6,481 nucleotides of DNA from VFMC01 sp039796935. Its GTDB lineage: Bacteria > Actinomycetota > Acidimicrobiia > Acidimicrobiales > Ilumatobacteraceae. The position numbers and the translations under genes are program-made. Every line of letters starts with the position of its first letter. Position 1 is the stretch's first letter. The stretch is taken from contig JBDKIV010000146.1 in NCBI GenBank assembly GCA_039796935.1, positions 1 to 6,481 of the forward strand. Reading direction: 5' to 3'. Below, piece after piece: positions 5,991-6,481 of this stretch. The notes beneath the pieces are model-generated. The model was not told the DNA's origin, ran no database searches, and saw nothing but the letters and a program-made list of their open reading frames with translations.

Positions 5991-6023
5991 TGCGGCGCTC
6001 GTATCGCCCGATCCGTCGCAGGT
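5982..6023 (+). repeat. GTCGCAGGT direct repeats upstream of phasin-like gene
   Basis: The 9-mer GTCGCAGGT occurs at 5982-5990 and 6015-6023, with starts 33 bp apart (about three helical turns), and its 7-bp core is also present inverted at 5973-5979. The downstream copy ends 7 nt before the candidate -10 of the next gene. These could be protein-binding half sites; the evidence is only repetition and position. Confidence 0.45.
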
Positions 6024-6030
6024 GGGCCGG

Positions 6031-6036
6031 TAGAGT
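6031..6036 (+). promoter_or_regulatory. -10 element for the phasin-like gene (leaderless)
   Basis: TAGAGT fits the TAnnnT consensus and ends 6 nt before the ATG at 6043, the classic arrangement for a leaderless actinobacterial transcript starting at the start codon itself. No SD is present in the 6-nt gap or just before it. A -35 is not evident. Confidence 0.6.
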
Positions 6037-6042
6037 GCAACC

Positions 6043-6481
6043 ATGCCCACGAATCCGTTGCTCAAGCGCCTGATCGATGCCGGCGTGCAGTTCTCCGACA
6101 TGTCCCAGCAAGCGGCCGAACGGCTGGTCGGAGACCTCGTCCAGAACGGGGACATGCGCCGCAAGGATGCTCAGCATGCCGTCCAACAGTTGGTGGATCG
6201 TGGGCGAGCCTCGACCGAGCAGTTGATCGCTGCGATCCAGGGCGAGGTGGCCAAGCAGTTCTCGCGTCTGGCCGAGCGCCTCGACGACGTCGAGGACCGC
6301 CTCGAAGACCTGGCGGCCTCGTTCGGGATTGCGTCGCGCGGAGCCGCGTCGGGAGCGCCCAGTGCCGCCTCGACGACGAACTCGCAGGCGACGGTGCCCG
6401 AGAAGGCTCCGGCCAAGAAGGCTCCGGCCACGAAGGCTGCACCGGCCAAGAAGGCTCCGGCCAAGAAGGCTCCGGCCACGA
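6043..6481 (+). CDS. Phasin-like coiled-coil protein with histone H1-like Lys/Ala/Pro tail (3' truncated by window)
   Basis: At least 146 aa; the 3' end lies outside the window. Residues 1-~93 are helical and rich in Gln, Glu and Arg: MPTNPLLKRLIDAGVQFSDM, then NGDMRRKDAQHAVQQLVDRG (35-54), then a heptad-like segment VAKQFSRLAERLDDVEDRLE (69-88) that should form a coiled coil. This layout resembles the small phasin/PhaF-PhaI-like family associated with polyhydroxyalkanoate granules. Residues ~95-118 are an Ala/Ser/Thr linker. From 121 on, KAPAK/KAPAT units repeat, a tail like histone H1 or the C-terminus of Pseudomonas PhaF, which binds DNA non-specifically. A granule or nucleoid role is inference; no pha gene is in view. 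The start ATG 6043 is set by the leaderless -10 at 6031. It follows the HAD phosphatase in the same direction, the place held by a small protein before tlyA in related genomes. Confidence 0.72.
   Translation, partial: MPTNPLLKRLIDAGVQFSDMSQQAAERLVGDLVQNGDMRRKDAQHAVQQLVDRGRASTEQLIAAIQGEVAKQFSRLAERLDDVEDRLEDLAASFGIASRGAASGAPSAASTTNSQATVPEKAPAKKAPATKAAPAKKAPAKKAPAT
6403..6481 (+). repeat. 15-bp tandem repeats encoding KAPAK/KAPAT tail
   Basis: Near-identical 15-bp units AAGGCTCCGGCCAAG (or ...ACG in place of the last codon) run in frame from 6403 to the window end, with one unit altered to AAGGCTGCACCGGCCAAG (one codon longer). They give about five Lys/Ala/Pro pentads and continue past the window, so the final tail length is unknown. 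Such repeats are prone to length change by slippage. Confidence 0.85.

Overview
The window reads as a high-GC Actinomycetota chromosome, most likely class Acidimicrobiia (Ilumatobacter-like). The grounds are the actinobacterial-style 3' end of the 23S rRNA, strong G/C bias at third codon positions, several genes that start right behind a -10-like hexamer without a Shine-Dalgarno (leaderless style), and gene content. The class-level placement is inference; no database search was possible.

Layout. (1) 1-~391: 3' end of a 23S rRNA gene entering from the left, a ~70-nt spacer, a complete 5S rRNA gene (463-580) and a very strong intrinsic terminator (589-627) that closes the rRNA operon. (2) 650-2287 (+): a 545-aa protein with a ~330-residue Arg/Gly/Ser-rich disordered N-terminus and a C-terminal TPR-like helical domain. 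(3) 2428-3743 (+): a two-gene unit, an SSB-like OB-fold protein overlapping by 4 nt (ATGA) a class I fructose-1,6-bisphosphate aldolase of the Staphylococcus Fda type with all expected catalytic residues. (4) 3819-5009 (-): a DUF1015 family protein, convergent with the aldolase. (5) 5137-5970 (+): a HAD-IIA (NagD-like) phosphatase, divergent from the DUF1015 gene across a 127-bp region with a 3 x 12-bp CACGTG-bearing repeat. (6) 6043-end (+): an incomplete phasin-like coiled-coil protein with a histone-H1-like Lys/Ala/Pro tail that runs off the window.

How it fits together. From memory of actinobacterial genomes, a TPR protein with an Arg-rich N-terminus, a HAD-IIA phosphatase and a small protein lie in a row between tyrS and tlyA/NAD kinase/recN (Rv1691-Rv1692-Rv1693 in M. 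tuberculosis, with DUF1015 nearby in Streptomyces). The window looks like that conserved block, with an rRNA operon abutting its left side and the ssb-like/aldolase pair inserted. I see no new defence system, mobile element, CRISPR array or tRNA. The points that merit a second look are regulatory and architectural: the RGG-like protein next to the rRNA operon, the coupled SSB-like/aldolase pair, tandem repeats at gene boundaries (14-bp units over the aldolase stop, 12-bp units in the divergent promoter), inverted repeats next to two start or stop sites, and the H1-like tail.
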